A stretch of 45,372 nucleotides of DNA. Source: Candidatus Accumulibacter conexus (GTDB lineage Bacteria > Pseudomonadota > Gammaproteobacteria > Burkholderiales > Rhodocyclaceae). The translations under genes were made by a program, and so were the position numbers. The stretch lies in NCBI GenBank assembly GCA_017592775.1, contig JAGFNJ010000043.1, positions 1 through 45,372 on the forward strand, given 5' to 3'. The notes below the pieces were generated by a model. It made no database searches, was not told where the DNA came from, and saw only the letters and a program-made list of their open reading frames with translations. Position 1 is the stretch's first letter, and each line of letters starts with the position of its first letter. Shown here piece after piece: positions 1-7,460 of the stretch.

Positions 1-282
1 TGCCGGCAGCGCCGCGAATTCGAGCCGCCAGCCGCCAGGCATGCACAGCGACAGGCTTGGCCCCGAATGGGGCGGAACCGGCGCTATCGTCGCGGGAACG
101 AGAGTCACTGGCGCGGCGGCAACGACCCTTCCGCTCTCCTTCGCCAAACGCCGGTGCCAGTAACTCAGCGATCCCGCCTTCAGCCCGTTCCGCGCACAAT
201 AGGCCTTCTGGCTGCCGCCACTCGCCCGCCAACCCGCTACATGCCCTCGCCAGTACGCTGCCACTTCGCCAGCCTTGCCCAT
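1..282 (-). CDS. tnpA: IS66-family accessory protein TnpA, partial (3' end beyond window)
   Basis: The ATG at 282 is preceded by GGGAGAG and the frame stays open for 94 codons to the window edge. The protein begins MGKAGEVAAYWRGHVAGW and continues with WRASGGSQKAYCARNGL and SYWHRRLAKESG, the conserved N-terminal helix-turn-helix pattern of IS66 OrfA/TnpA accessory proteins (W-x-SG-S-x-x-x-YC ... YWRRKL). The role is accessory to transposition, probably DNA binding. It is truncated only by the window edge, so whether the element is complete cannot be judged. The family call is confident; activity is unknown. Confidence 0.8.
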   Translation of the reverse strand, partial: MGKAGEVAAYWRGHVAGWRASGGSQKAYCARNGLKAGSLSYWHRRLAKESGRVVAAAPVTLVPATIAPVPPHSGPSLSLCMPGGWRLEFAALPA

Positions 283-358
283 CGCGCTCTCCCGTGAAAA
301 CCTCGAGAGGGTGCGGCAACTGGCACTGGATTGGTAGGTGGGCCCGCTGGACGCTTAC
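1..358 (-). mobile_element. Right-hand end of an IS66-family insertion sequence, running off the window
   Basis: The block carries a minus-strand tnpA-like gene and ends at 358 with a terminus that reads GTAAGCGTCCAGCGGG inward on the minus strand. IS66-family ends typically begin GTAAGC. Immediately outside it, at 359, begins sequence homologous to the intact dsbD gene (matching from 2698), so the element tip coincides with the homology breakpoint. IS66 elements usually make 8-bp target duplications; the partner copy would lie outside the window. Only one end is visible, so the family assignment rests on this tip plus the TnpA protein. Confidence 0.75.
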
Positions 359-1147
359 CGTGGTGCGACCCCTTGGGTGGGCCAGCGTTTCCGCCTGCCG
401 CCCAACTGGCACATCTACTGGCAAAACCCCGGCGATTCCGGACACCGGCCGAGCATTGCCTGGGAGATGCCCGGTGGCGTCAGCGCCGGCGACATCCGCT
501 GGCCGACCCCCGAGCGTCTGCCCGTCGGCCCACTGACCAACTTCGGCCATACGGGTGAGGTGACGCTGGCCGTACCGATCAGCGTTCCCGCGGCCGACGC
601 GGCCGGCGAGCTGCCGTTGCTGGCGCGCGCGCTGGCTGGTCGGCGAGGACGTGTGCATTCCCGAATCGGCGACGCTCGCGCTCACGCTGCCGGTGTCGGC
701 CGTCGCCCGCCCCGACCCGGCGCAGGTTTCCGCCCTCGCCGAAACACGGGCGCGCTGGCCGGCGGTCGCAGCGCCCGCCGGCTGGCGGCTGTCGGCGGCG
801 CGACACGACAGCGGCGTCAGCCTGCGCCTCGAGACGCCGTCGGCCGTCGTCATCGACGCGGCGAGCTTTTTTCCCTTCGACGAAGGCCTGATGGATGCGG
901 CAGCGGAGCAGACGCTGCAGCGGCAGGGCCAGGAGCAGGTGCTCGAGCTGCGCGCGGCCGCCGTGCCGGTCGCGCCCTGGACCCGCCTTGCGGGCGTGCT
1001 GGTCGTGCAGGCTGCGGGAGCAGGCACCGGGCCCCGCCAGTCCTTCGTCGTCGACCTGCCGCTGGCCGCCGCGGTGACGGCCAGCTTTTCGCCGGCCCCC
1101 GCTGCCGGGCAGGCGCCCGCCGGGGTTGAACGGGCTTCGCCAGCGGG
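359..1147 (+). pseudogene. Decayed second copy of the DsbD/ScsB N-terminal domain
   Basis: This stretch is homologous, with nearly no gaps, to 2698-3487 inside the intact dsbD gene. The first part reads in one frame (WVGQRFRLPPNWHIYWQNPG) and the rest in another, because 2 nt are missing from a GC-run near 625-640. The upstream Cys of the redox pair (VCEDVC in the intact gene) is Gly here. There is no signal peptide, because the IS66 tip cuts the 5' end at 358, and no membrane or thioredoxin domain, because homology ends at 1147. It is a duplicated paralog destroyed at both ends, not an expressed gene. Confidence 0.88.
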
Positions 1148-1234
1148 CCAGTCGAAGCCGGGGTCGATACAAACCTGAAGCGCGCGCAGGCGCTGCGGCA
1201 GGGCGTTCTGGCCAAGGCGTTCAGGGTCCCATGA
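1148..1234 (+). pseudogene. Probable 3' fragment of a type I restriction specificity gene (hsdS)
   Basis: The plus frame ending at TGA 1232-1234 reads NLKRAQALRQGVLAKAFRVP followed by stop. This matches the C-terminal coiled segment of HsdS subunits, where a helix of the form L-x-R-x-x-A-L-R-Q-x-I/V-L-x-K-A-F closes the protein. Only about 28 codons remain, and they start abruptly where the dsbD copy ends. The short length keeps the call tentative. The next genes (nucleotidyltransferase/HEPN) are often embedded in type I restriction loci, which supports it. Confidence 0.5.
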
Positions 1235-1271
1235 CGCCCGTGCCGCGGCTGGCCAGGGAACCGGCACGCGA

Positions 1272-1309
1272 ATGCCCAATTCGGGTATGATCATGCCCAT
1301 TATGGGTAT
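1272..1309 (+). promoter_or_regulatory. Two tandem palindromic operator-like sites
   Basis: ATGCCCAATTCGGGTAT (1272-1288) and ATGCCCATTATGGGTAT (1293-1309) are imperfect copies of one 17-bp dyad (ATGCCC-N5-GGGTAT, arms nearly complementary), repeated at 21 bp, about two helical turns. They lie directly over the possible start codons of the wHTH/nucleotidyltransferase gene. This arrangement suits autoregulation by that winged-helix protein, as in many toxin-antitoxin operons. The repeats are seen directly; the binding protein is inferred. Confidence 0.6.
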
Positions 1310-1934
1310 GAGCAAGAAGGCGGCGACGCCCCCGGGAAATCTGCGCTCGACCAGCCTCGCCGACGCACTGTTCTCCGGCACGCAGCAGCGCGTGCTGGCG
1401 TGGCTGTTCGGCCAGCCCGAGCGCAGCTTCTACGCCACCGAGTTGATCGGCCTGGCGGGCGCCGGCTCCGGTGCCGTGCAGCGCGAGTTGGCACGTCTGG
1501 CGCAGAGCGGTCTCGTGACCGTGCGCACCGTGGGCAACCAGAAGCACTACCAAGCCAATTCCAAGGCGCCGATCTACGCCGAGTTGTGCGGCATCGTGAA
1601 GAAGACGGTGGGACTGGCCGGGCCCCTGAGCGATGCGCTGGCGCCGATCGCCGCGCGCATCCGGGCAGCCTTCGTGTACGGGTCGATCGCCAGGCGCGAA
1701 GACACGGCGTCCAGCGACATCGACCTGATGTTGGTCAGCGACGACCTTGCCTACTCCGACCTGTACGCGGAGTTGGAGGCCCTGGGTAGCCGGCTCGGCC
1801 GCACCGTCAACCCGACGATCTACACGCCGCAGGAACTGGCCAGGCGCGTCGAGCGCAAGGATGCGTTCGTGACGCGTGTGCTCGCGCAACCCAAGTTGTG
1901 GCTGATCGGAGGCGAAGATGCCCTCGGCCTTTGA
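1308..1934 (+). CDS. Winged-helix plus MNT-type nucleotidyltransferase protein (antitoxin-like)
   Basis: This is a 208-residue protein with two domains. Residues 14-85 form an ArsR-like winged helix (TQQRVLAWLFGQPERSFYAT ... GAVQRELARLAQSGLVTV). Residues 118-200 form a minimal nucleotidyltransferase with GS at 125-126 and the metal-binding D137-x-D139 (SDIDL). Family knowledge: MNT proteins paired with HEPN proteins act as toxin-antitoxin or abortive-infection modules, the MNT adenylylating the HEPN partner. The following HEPN gene overlaps by 17 nt. In-frame ATGs also occur at 1272, 1287, 1293 and 1302, but these lie inside the operator-like palindromes, so 1308 is preferred. No strong ribosome-binding site precedes any of them. 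Confidence 0.75.
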   Translation: MSKKAATPPGNLRSTSLADALFSGTQQRVLAWLFGQPERSFYATELIGLAGAGSGAVQRELARLAQSGLVTVRTVGNQKHYQANSKAPIYAELCGIVKKTVGLAGPLSDALAPIAARIRAAFVYGSIARREDTASSDIDLMLVSDDLAYSDLYAELEALGSRLGRTVNPTIYTPQELARRVERKDAFVTRVLAQPKLWLIGGEDALGL

Positions 1935-2346
1935 AAACCTGTGCGGTCCCGGCAAGCCGCTGAAGGCGGAGCCGCCCGACGCCAACGAGTTTGCCGGCCT
2001 CAAGCGCTCGGGTCTGGCGCGGCTTAAGGACGCAGGCATCCCCACGCTATCGCTCGAGAGCCGCTTCGACCTCGGCTACAACGCGGCGCATGCGTTGTGC
2101 TCGGCCGCGCTGCGCTGGCACGGCTATCGCTCCAGCAACCGTTACATCGTCTTCCAGTTGCTGCCACACACGCTGGAGCTGGGCCCGGAGGTCTGGCGCG
2201 TGCTCTCCAAGTGCCACGACCTGCGCAACCTGGGCGAGTACGAAGGCGATCTCAACATCGACGAGCGCATCGTGACCGACCTGCTCGCCGCGAGCCGGAT
2301 CGTGGCGGAGAAGGTCAAGGCCCTGTCGCCGATTGCCGCGCCATGA
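1918..2346 (+). CDS. HEPN-like domain protein paired with the nucleotidyltransferase
   Basis: The product has 142 residues. GGAGG five nt before the ATG supports the start. The region from about residue 45 to 132 (LESRFDLGYNAAHALCSAAL, then RYIVFQLLPHTLEL, then CHDLRNLGEYEGDLNIDERI) has the helical pattern of HEPN/HepT-like proteins encoded beside MNT nucleotidyltransferases. The canonical RNase motif R-x4-6-H is not intact: Arg103-Asn104 is followed by LGEYEGD with no His in range, although an RN-x-x-EY pattern is common in this subgroup. It may therefore be a non-nuclease member or use other residues. It is translationally coupled to the upstream gene. The domain call is good; toxicity is not shown. 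Confidence 0.65.
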   Translation: MPSAFENLCGPGKPLKAEPPDANEFAGLKRSGLARLKDAGIPTLSLESRFDLGYNAAHALCSAALRWHGYRSSNRYIVFQLLPHTLELGPEVWRVLSKCHDLRNLGEYEGDLNIDERIVTDLLAASRIVAEKVKALSPIAAP

Positions 2347-2477
2347 ATGCGGCCATTCTCGCCCGGCAGCTCTGGAACGACTACCACGGCCCACGGCCCG
2401 GACGGAGCCTCGCCGGTTCGCCGGCACGCGAGCACGCAGGTGCCCGCGTCAAACGCCCGGCACCGGGAACCTGCTGA
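2343..2477 (+). pseudogene. Short ORF whose first residues resemble the HsdM start; likely truncated remnant
   Basis: The ATG overlaps the HEPN stop (ATGA), and 44 codons follow, beginning MNAAILARQLWNDYHG. Type I restriction methyltransferases commonly begin MNAA-x-x-V-x-K-LWNYC, so the first eleven or so residues fit. The match is lost after LWN and the rest is arginine/proline-rich low-complexity translation. With the hsdS-like tail upstream, this suggests a decayed type I restriction locus around the MNT/HEPN pair. The evidence is very short and could be coincidence. Confidence 0.3.
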
Positions 2478-2553
2478 CCGACCCGCTCGCCGACGGAACC
2501 ACGGCGACGACCCGATGGTCGATCGGCAACGCTGCACCAAACAAGACAGGAAA

Positions 2554-4719
2554 ATGACCCTCCGCCTGCTTCTCTTGCTGCTCTTTGCCTGCCTCGTCCC
2601 GCCGGCTGGCAGCGCGTGGGCGACCGCGGCGCCGGCGGCTGAAGCGCGCACGCCGCATGCCAGCGTGGCCCTCGTCGCCGAACAGGCGACGGCGGCCCGT
2701 GGTGCGACCACTTGGGTGGGTCTGCGTTTCCGCCTGCAGCCGAACTGGCACATCTACTGGCAAAACCCCGGCGATTCCGGATACCCGCCGAGCATTGCCT
2801 GGGAGTTGCCCGGTGGCGTCAGCGCCGGCGACATCCGCTGGCCGACCCCCGAGCGTCTGCCCGTCGGTCCGCTGACCAACTTCGGCCATACGGGTGAGTT
2901 GACGCTGGCCGTACCGATCAGCGTTCCCGCGGCCTATGCGGCAGGCGAGTTGCCGCTGCTGGCCCGCGCGCGCTGGCTGGTCTGCGAGGACGTGTGCATT
3001 CCCGAATCGGCGACGCTCGCGCTCACGCTGCCGGTGTCGGCCGTCGCCCGTCCCGAGCCGGCGCAGGTCGCCGCCTTCGCCGAAACGCGGGCGCGCCAGC
3101 CGGCGGTCGCAGCGCCCGCCGGCTGGCGGCTGTCGGCGGCACGACACGACAGCGGCGTCAGCCTGCGTCTCGCGACGCCGTCAGCCGTCGTCATCGACAC
3201 GGCGAGCTTCTTTCCCTTCGACGAAGGCTTGATGGACGCGGCAGCGGAGCAGACGCTGCGTCGGCAGGGCGAGGAGCAGGTGCTCGAGCTGCGTGCGGCC
3301 GCCGTGCCGGTCGCGCCCTGGAGTCAGCTTGCGGGCGTGCTGGTGGTGCAGGCTGCGGGAGCAGGCACCGGGCCCCGCCAGTCCTTCGTCGTCGACCTGC
3401 CGCTGGCCACCGCGGCGGCGTCCCGCTCATCTCCGGCCTCGGCGGCCGGGCAGGCGCCCGCCGGGGTTGACACGGCTTCGCCAGCGGACGGGTCGCTGCC
3501 GTTGCTCGTCGTCGTTCTGCTGGCGCTTGCCGGCGGCGCTCTGCTCAACCTGATGCCGTGCGTCTTCCCGGTCCTGTCGATCAAGCTGCTGGCGCTGATG
3601 CAACACGAGGACGAGCCGATTCCGGCGCGCCAGCATGCGCTGCTGTACAGCGCGGGAGTCGTTGGCTCGTTCCTCGCGCTCGCCGCACTGCTGCTCGCGC
3701 TGCGTGCCGCCGGTGCGTCGCTCGGTTGGGGTTTCCAGTTGCAGTCGCCGGTCGTCGTCGGCCTGCTGGCGATGCTGTTCTTCGCGCTTGGCCTGTCGCT
3801 GTCCGGAGGGCTGCCGATCGGCAGCCTCGCGGCCGACGTTCCCGGCACCTGGCGCCGCCGCCATCCGAAGGTCGACGCCCTGGCCTCGGGAGGCTTGGCG
3901 GTGCTCGTCGCCTCGCCGTGTACCGCGCCGTTCATGGGCGCGGCGCTCGGCGCCGCACTGACGCTGCCGGCGGCGCAGACGCTGCTCGTCTTCGCCGCGC
4001 TTGGAATCGGCATGGCGCTGCCTTTCGCGCTGCTCGTCCGCCACCCGGCGCTGCGTCTCTGGCTGCCTCGTCCCGGGCCGTGGATGGAGCGGCTGAAGGA
4101 GTTTCTCGCGCTGCCGCTCTACGCCACCGTCGTCTGGCTCGGCTGGGTGCTCGCCGAGCAGATCGGCACGACAGCCGTGCTCACCCTGGGTAGCGGGCTG
4201 GTCGCCGTCGGCTTGCTCGCCTGGTCGCTGCGGCTCGCCGGCTGGCGGCGCCGCGGCGTCGCGACACTGGCGCTGCTGGCGGCGCTGGCTGCCGCCTTGT
4301 GGCCGGCATTGCCGGTTGGCGAGAGCGCTGCGCCGGGCGCCCGCCAGACGCATACGGGTGCCACCTGGCAGCCGTGGACGCCAGCGGCCCTGGCGACCGC
4401 GCGGGCCAGCCAGCGACCGGTGTTCGTCGATTTCACCGCTGCCTGGTGCGTCACCTGTCAGCTCAACAAGCGGCTCGTCCTCGAGCGCAGCGAGGTGCTC
4501 GCCGCCTTCGCCCGTGCCGATGCCATCCTCCTGCGCGCCGACTGGACCCGTCAGGATCCGGCGATCACCGCCGAACTCGCCCGCCTGGAGCGGGGTGGGG
4601 TTCCCGTCTATGCCCTGTACCCGCCGTCGGGCGAGGTCACGCTGTTGCCGGAGATCCTCTCACCGACGATGGTGATCGACGCCCTCCGACCGTATCGCCG
4701 GCCAGCCGGCGACACCTGA
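2554..4719 (+). CDS. dsbD: DsbD/ScsB-family thiol:disulfide interchange protein
   Basis: A 721-residue inner-membrane electron relay that passes reductant from cytoplasmic thioredoxin to periplasmic thiol proteins. It has a signal peptide (MTLRLLLLLLFACLVPPAG). The periplasmic N-terminal domain carries Cys144/Cys148 in VCEDVC. The hydrophobic core (about 320-600) carries Cys336 in PCVFP and Cys456 in PCTAP. The C-terminal thioredoxin domain carries Cys632/Cys635 in AAWCVTCQ. All three redox pairs are present. The ATG at 2554, after ACAGGAAA, is preferred over longer in-frame starts because it gives a proper signal sequence. The N-terminal domain resembles ScsB rather than E. coli DsbD. A thioredoxin-fold protein follows. 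A broken copy of its N-domain lies at 359-1147. Confidence 0.88.
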   Translation: MTLRLLLLLLFACLVPPAGSAWATAAPAAEARTPHASVALVAEQATAARGATTWVGLRFRLQPNWHIYWQNPGDSGYPPSIAWELPGGVSAGDIRWPTPERLPVGPLTNFGHTGELTLAVPISVPAAYAAGELPLLARARWLVCEDVCIPESATLALTLPVSAVARPEPAQVAAFAETRARQPAVAAPAGWRLSAARHDSGVSLRLATPSAVVIDTASFFPFDEGLMDAAAEQTLRRQGEEQVLELRAAAVPVAPWSQLAGVLVVQAAGAGTGPRQSFVVDLPLATAAASRSSPASAAGQAPAGVDTASPADGSLPLLVVVLLALAGGALLNLMPCVFPVLSIKLLALMQHEDEPIPARQHALLYSAGVVGSFLALAALLLALRAAGASLGWGFQLQSPVVVGLLAMLFFALGLSLSGGLPIGSLAADVPGTWRRRHPKVDALASGGLAVLVASPCTAPFMGAALGAALTLPAAQTLLVFAALGIGMALPFALLVRHPALRLWLPRPGPWMERLKEFLALPLYATVVWLGWVLAEQIGTTAVLTLGSGLVAVGLLAWSLRLAGWRRRGVATLALLAALAAALWPALPVGESAAPGARQTHTGATWQPWTPAALATARASQRPVFVDFTAAWCVTCQLNKRLVLERSEVLAAFARADAILLRADWTRQDPAITAELARLERGGVPVYALYPPSGEVTLLPEILSPTMVIDALRPYRRPAGDT

Positions 4720-4847
4720 GATCCCCGGAGAACTGGCGAGGAGGACCGTGGCGGTCGGCTCCGGATGCACGGTGCGAGCGAGCAAGGCTGCAGAGCGGCC
4801 GCGCCGACGATATATCATGTGCAAACCCTGACCCTCTGGAGACATCG

Positions 4848-5444
4848 ATGAAAAGACGCGCGTTTCTCCCCCTTCTCGGCCTGGGCTTCGCGCTTGCCGC
4901 GCACGCGGTCGCTCCCGGCGACACGGCGCCCGGCTTCACGGTCGCCGAGCTTGGCGGCAAGACGCTGACGCTCGATTCGCTCAAGGGTCGCTGGGTCGTC
5001 CTCGAGTGGACCAACCCCGAGTGCCCATTCGTCCAGAAGCACTACGGATCCGGCAACATGCAGGCGACACAGAAGTTCGCCGCCGACAACCGGATCGTCT
5101 GGCTGCAGCTCAACTCGACCAGCCCGCGGCACAAGGATCACCATTCGCCGGCGCGGATGCGCGACTGGAACGTGGCGATGAAAGCGGTGCCGGCGAGCGC
5201 GGCGCTCGACGAGAGCGGTACCGCCGGGCAGGCCTACGGTGCGAAGACGACACCGCATCTGTACCTGATCGATCCGGGCGGCAAGGTGGTCTACAACGGC
5301 GCCATCGACGACCGGCGCTCGGCCGACCCGGCGGACGTTCCCGGTGCGCGCAACCATATCCGCATGGCGATGACCGAGGTGCTCGCCGGCAAACCGGTGT
5401 CGGTCGCCGCGACGACGCCGTACGGTTGTTCGATCAAGTACTGA
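4848..5444 (+). CDS. Exported thioredoxin/peroxiredoxin-fold protein
   Basis: A 198-residue protein with a signal peptide (MKRRAFLPLLGLGFALAAHA) and a redoxin domain from about residue 22. The active-site region reads WTNPECPFVQKHYGSG, with a single Cys where thioredoxins have CxxC, followed by the proline loop KTTPHLYLID. A second Cys lies near the C-terminus (YGCSIKY). This pattern belongs to a widespread redoxin family of unproven reaction, possibly a peroxiredoxin-like reductase served by DsbD. TCTGGAG before the ATG sets the start. It lies 128 bp downstream of dsbD on the same strand, which suggests shared redox work in the periplasm. The fold is confident; the substrate is unknown. Confidence 0.75.
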   Translation: MKRRAFLPLLGLGFALAAHAVAPGDTAPGFTVAELGGKTLTLDSLKGRWVVLEWTNPECPFVQKHYGSGNMQATQKFAADNRIVWLQLNSTSPRHKDHHSPARMRDWNVAMKAVPASAALDESGTAGQAYGAKTTPHLYLIDPGGKVVYNGAIDDRRSADPADVPGARNHIRMAMTEVLAGKPVSVAATTPYGCSIKY

Positions 5445-5534
5445 GCACCGGCGGCACCCACTCGCGGTTCCCAGGATCAGCCGAGACGCTGCGGGCCGAT
5501 TCGTCTCCGGCCCCCGCCTGGTGTCCGACCACGA

Positions 5535-5551
5535 TGTCGACGAATCTTACA
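5535..5551 (+). promoter_or_regulatory. Candidate activator-binding site upstream of the PEP-CTERM gene
   Basis: TGTCGACGAATCTTACA lies 54 bp upstream of the sigma-54 -24 element. A similar 17-mer, TGTCGACAGAATTTACA, lies in the same relative place upstream of the other PEP-CTERM gene (27829-27845), with 13 of 17 positions equal. The outer TGT...ACA arms form a dyad. The position fits an enhancer site for a sigma-54 activator such as PrsR, which is an inference. Confidence 0.4.
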
Positions 5552-5603
5552 CCTCGCCTGTTCTAGTCCAGGCAAGCGATTGAAGCGTATAGGAAACAAT
5601 TTA

Positions 5604-5620
5604 TGGCATGAAATGTGCTT
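5604..5620 (+). promoter_or_regulatory. Sigma-54-type -24/-12 promoter of the PEP-CTERM gene
   Basis: TGGCATGAAATGTGCTT has the invariant GG (5605-5606) and GC (5617-5618) exactly 10 nt apart, compared with the consensus TGGCAC-N5-TTGC. The -12 half is GTGC instead of TTGC, so it is a weaker match than the one at 27911. It ends 36 nt before the start codon at 5657. Confidence 0.6.
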
Positions 5621-5656
5621 ATCGACAGCTACAAAACCAACCATCCGGAACCTGTC

Positions 5657-6439
5657 ATGAAACTGAATCGCACTTTCCTTGCCGCCATGCTGGCTTTCAG
5701 CGCCACGGCCACCCAGGCCAGCGTCCTCCTGTACTCGCAGAATTTTGAAAACCCCGATCTGGCTGCATTCAATTCGTTTGCAGGGCCGGATGCCAGTGCC
5801 GCGAGCGTAAACAGTATCTACGCCAATCAGCCCGCTGGATTTACCTTCGCGCAGCAGTTTACGGTAGAGACCCTGCGCGTTGGTGGCAACCAGGCTTGGG
5901 GCGGCGCGGGTTTCCAGGATCCTCAGAGCACGGCAGGAAGCTACGTCGTCAGTATGCTCTCACACGCTCAGAATGATCTTCTGGGCCTGTCTTTCAACAT
6001 CGGAGCTTACAAGTTCTTCAACTTCCAGCTCGACATCTCGTCCATCGACCTCAATTTCTGGGGTGGCCGTTTCGTGCCCACGGGTGGGCTGGCTCCTTCC
6101 TTCCGCCTGTCGCTGTATGACAATCCGACCGGCGTTGCCAACGTGGGCACCGCGACCCTGCTCGATTCCGTCGACATCACGGGCGTGCTGTCCTCGGCAC
6201 CGAACGTGTTCAACTGGACCAACCACATTGCCGGCCTGGATACGACCGGCAACACCAACGGCAACGTCACCTTGGTCATCGACGAACTGGTTGGCGGCTA
6301 TGCCGCGCTCGACAACTTCAGGATCGTGGCCTCCGATACGCAGGGCGATGTCGGGCAAGTGCCGGAACCGGCTGCTCTCGCGCTGCTCGGTATGGGGATG
6401 GCCGCTCTCGGGCTTTCCCGCCGCCGTCGCCACGCCTGA
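5657..6439 (+). CDS. PEP-CTERM sorting-domain protein
   Basis: A 260-residue secreted protein. The N-terminus MKLNRTFLAAMLAFSATATQ is a signal peptide. The C-terminus carries VPEPAALALLGMGMAALG followed by SRRRRHA, a complete PEP-CTERM signal (PEP motif, hydrophobic segment, basic tail). In this family exosortase EpsH cleaves the tail and the protein reaches the outer surface or exopolysaccharide matrix. The mature part is rich in Asn, Gly, Ser and Asp, suggests beta structure, and matches no enzyme I recognise. The ATG at 5657 is chosen over one at 5615 because it begins the signal peptide and the latter falls inside the sigma-54 promoter. A strong hairpin follows the stop. Confidence 0.85.
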   Translation: MKLNRTFLAAMLAFSATATQASVLLYSQNFENPDLAAFNSFAGPDASAASVNSIYANQPAGFTFAQQFTVETLRVGGNQAWGGAGFQDPQSTAGSYVVSMLSHAQNDLLGLSFNIGAYKFFNFQLDISSIDLNFWGGRFVPTGGLAPSFRLSLYDNPTGVANVGTATLLDSVDITGVLSSAPNVFNWTNHIAGLDTTGNTNGNVTLVIDELVGGYAALDNFRIVASDTQGDVGQVPEPAALALLGMGMAALGLSRRRRHA

Positions 6440-6455
6440 TACGCGCTCCCGTCCA

Positions 6456-6487
6456 GCGACGACGGCGACCTTGGTCGCCGTCGTCGC
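6456..6487 (+). terminator. Perfect 15-bp stem hairpin after the PEP-CTERM gene
   Basis: GCGACGACGGCGACC (6456-6470) and GGTCGCCGTCGTCGC (6473-6487) are exact inverted repeats with a TT loop, 16 bp after the stop codon. Only a short T-poor tail (TTCAGG) follows, so it may stabilise the 3' end as much as terminate. Confidence 0.7.
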
Positions 6488-6511
6488 TTCAGGATCTGGT
6501 TTCACTCGTGA

Positions 6512-6620
6512 TCAGGATCGCCGGTACGTGGGCGGTGGCGAGACGGAGATCCGGCGCGCGGAGGAGCAGAAAGGCCTCGCTGAAACGCGCGAGGGTGAAG
6601 ACGGCGCCGAGCGCGACGAT
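6512..6620 (-). pseudogene. Duplicated fragment of the neighbouring MFS transporter gene
   Basis: These 109 bp align without gaps to 7631-7739 of the MFS gene, with roughly ten differences. On the minus strand they still read IVALGAVFTLARFSEAFLLL then RAPDLRLATAHVPAIL. No start, stop or flanking parts of the gene remain, so it is a stray duplication. Its left boundary matches the place where the intact-looking gene appears to have lost an internal segment. Confidence 0.85.
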
Positions 6621-6698
6621 GTCACCCGCCGAGCGGGCGACCCGCGTCGGTGGCATTGGCCCGCGTGCTTCAGGCGCTCGCTGACCTGTCGACTCAGG

Positions 6699-7280
6699 TC
6701 AGGGATCGATGCGCGTGCCCAGCACCTGCAGGAATCTCGCCAGCCAGGCAGGGTGTGCCGGCCACGCCGGCGCGGTGACCAGGTTGCCCTCCGCATGCGC
6801 GTGATCGACGGGAATCTCCACATAGGTGCCGCCGGCTGCCCGCACCTCGGGAGCACAGGCCGGATAGGCGCTGCAGGTACGCCCGCCGAGGACGCCAGCG
6901 GCGGCCAGCAGTTGCGCGCCGTGGCAGATCGCGGCGATCGGCTTGCCGGCATTGGCGAAGTGCTGAACGATGGCGATCACCGCCGGGTTCAGGCGCAGGT
7001 ACTCGGGCGCGCGGCCGCCGGGGATGACGAGTGCGTCGTAGTCCGCGGCCTGCACGGCGGCGAAGTCGGCATTCAGGGTGAAGTTGTGGCCGGGCTTCTC
7101 GCTGTAGGTCTGGTCGCCTTCGAAATCGTGCACGGCCGTACGCACCTGTTCGCCGGCCTTCTTGCCGGGACACACGGCGCGCACCTCGTGACCGACCATC
7201 AGCAGGGCCTGGAACGGCACCATGGTTTCGTAGTCCTCGGTAAAGTCACCGGTGAGCATCAGGATCTTCTTGGCTGCCAT
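6699..7280 (-). CDS. DJ-1/PfpI family protein
   Basis: A 193-residue protein of the class I glutamine-amidotransferase-like fold. It begins [18 protein letters not shown], has [12 protein letters not shown] in the middle and the nucleophile elbow [16 protein letters not shown] with the conserved Cys after Ile. An acidic residue near the start (Glu15 in DFTEDYE) fits the DJ-1 active-site Glu. Members are deglycases, chaperones or proteases, and the reaction here is open. AAGGAGACCCTC before the ATG gives a clear start. It is the last gene of a minus-strand series behind the copper chaperones and the MFS gene, but a 180-bp gap suggests its own promoter. Confidence 0.85.
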   Translation of the reverse strand: MAAKKILMLTGDFTEDYETMVPFQALLMVGHEVRAVCPGKKAGEQVRTAVHDFEGDQTYSEKPGHNFTLNADFAAVQAADYDALVIPGGRAPEYLRLNPAVIAIVQHFANAGKPIAAICHGAQLLAAAGVLGGRTCSAYPACAPEVRAAGGTYVEIPVDHAHAEGNLVTAPAWPAHPAWLARFLQVLGTRIDP

Positions 7281-7460
7281 GAGGGTCTCCTTGGTTGGGG
7301 TGTCGCCGCGGCGACCGGGTGCAGCGGCGGGACCCGGCGCACGTCCGGCTGCGAGGCCCCGCCGGATCGATCGTTACGGCGTGGCCAAGCATAAAGGATC
7401 GTGGCGAGGCGGTCGACGGCCCAACGACAATACGCCGCTTGCGAGCGTCGACGGCAGCGC

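Noticed and set aside
338-1129. Two overlapping frames taken as separate genes
   Set aside because: They are the two halves of the frameshifted dsbD copy.
2347-2553. N-terminal extension of dsbD to the first in-frame start
   Set aside because: The extra 69 residues are low-complexity and would bury the signal peptide that begins at 2554.
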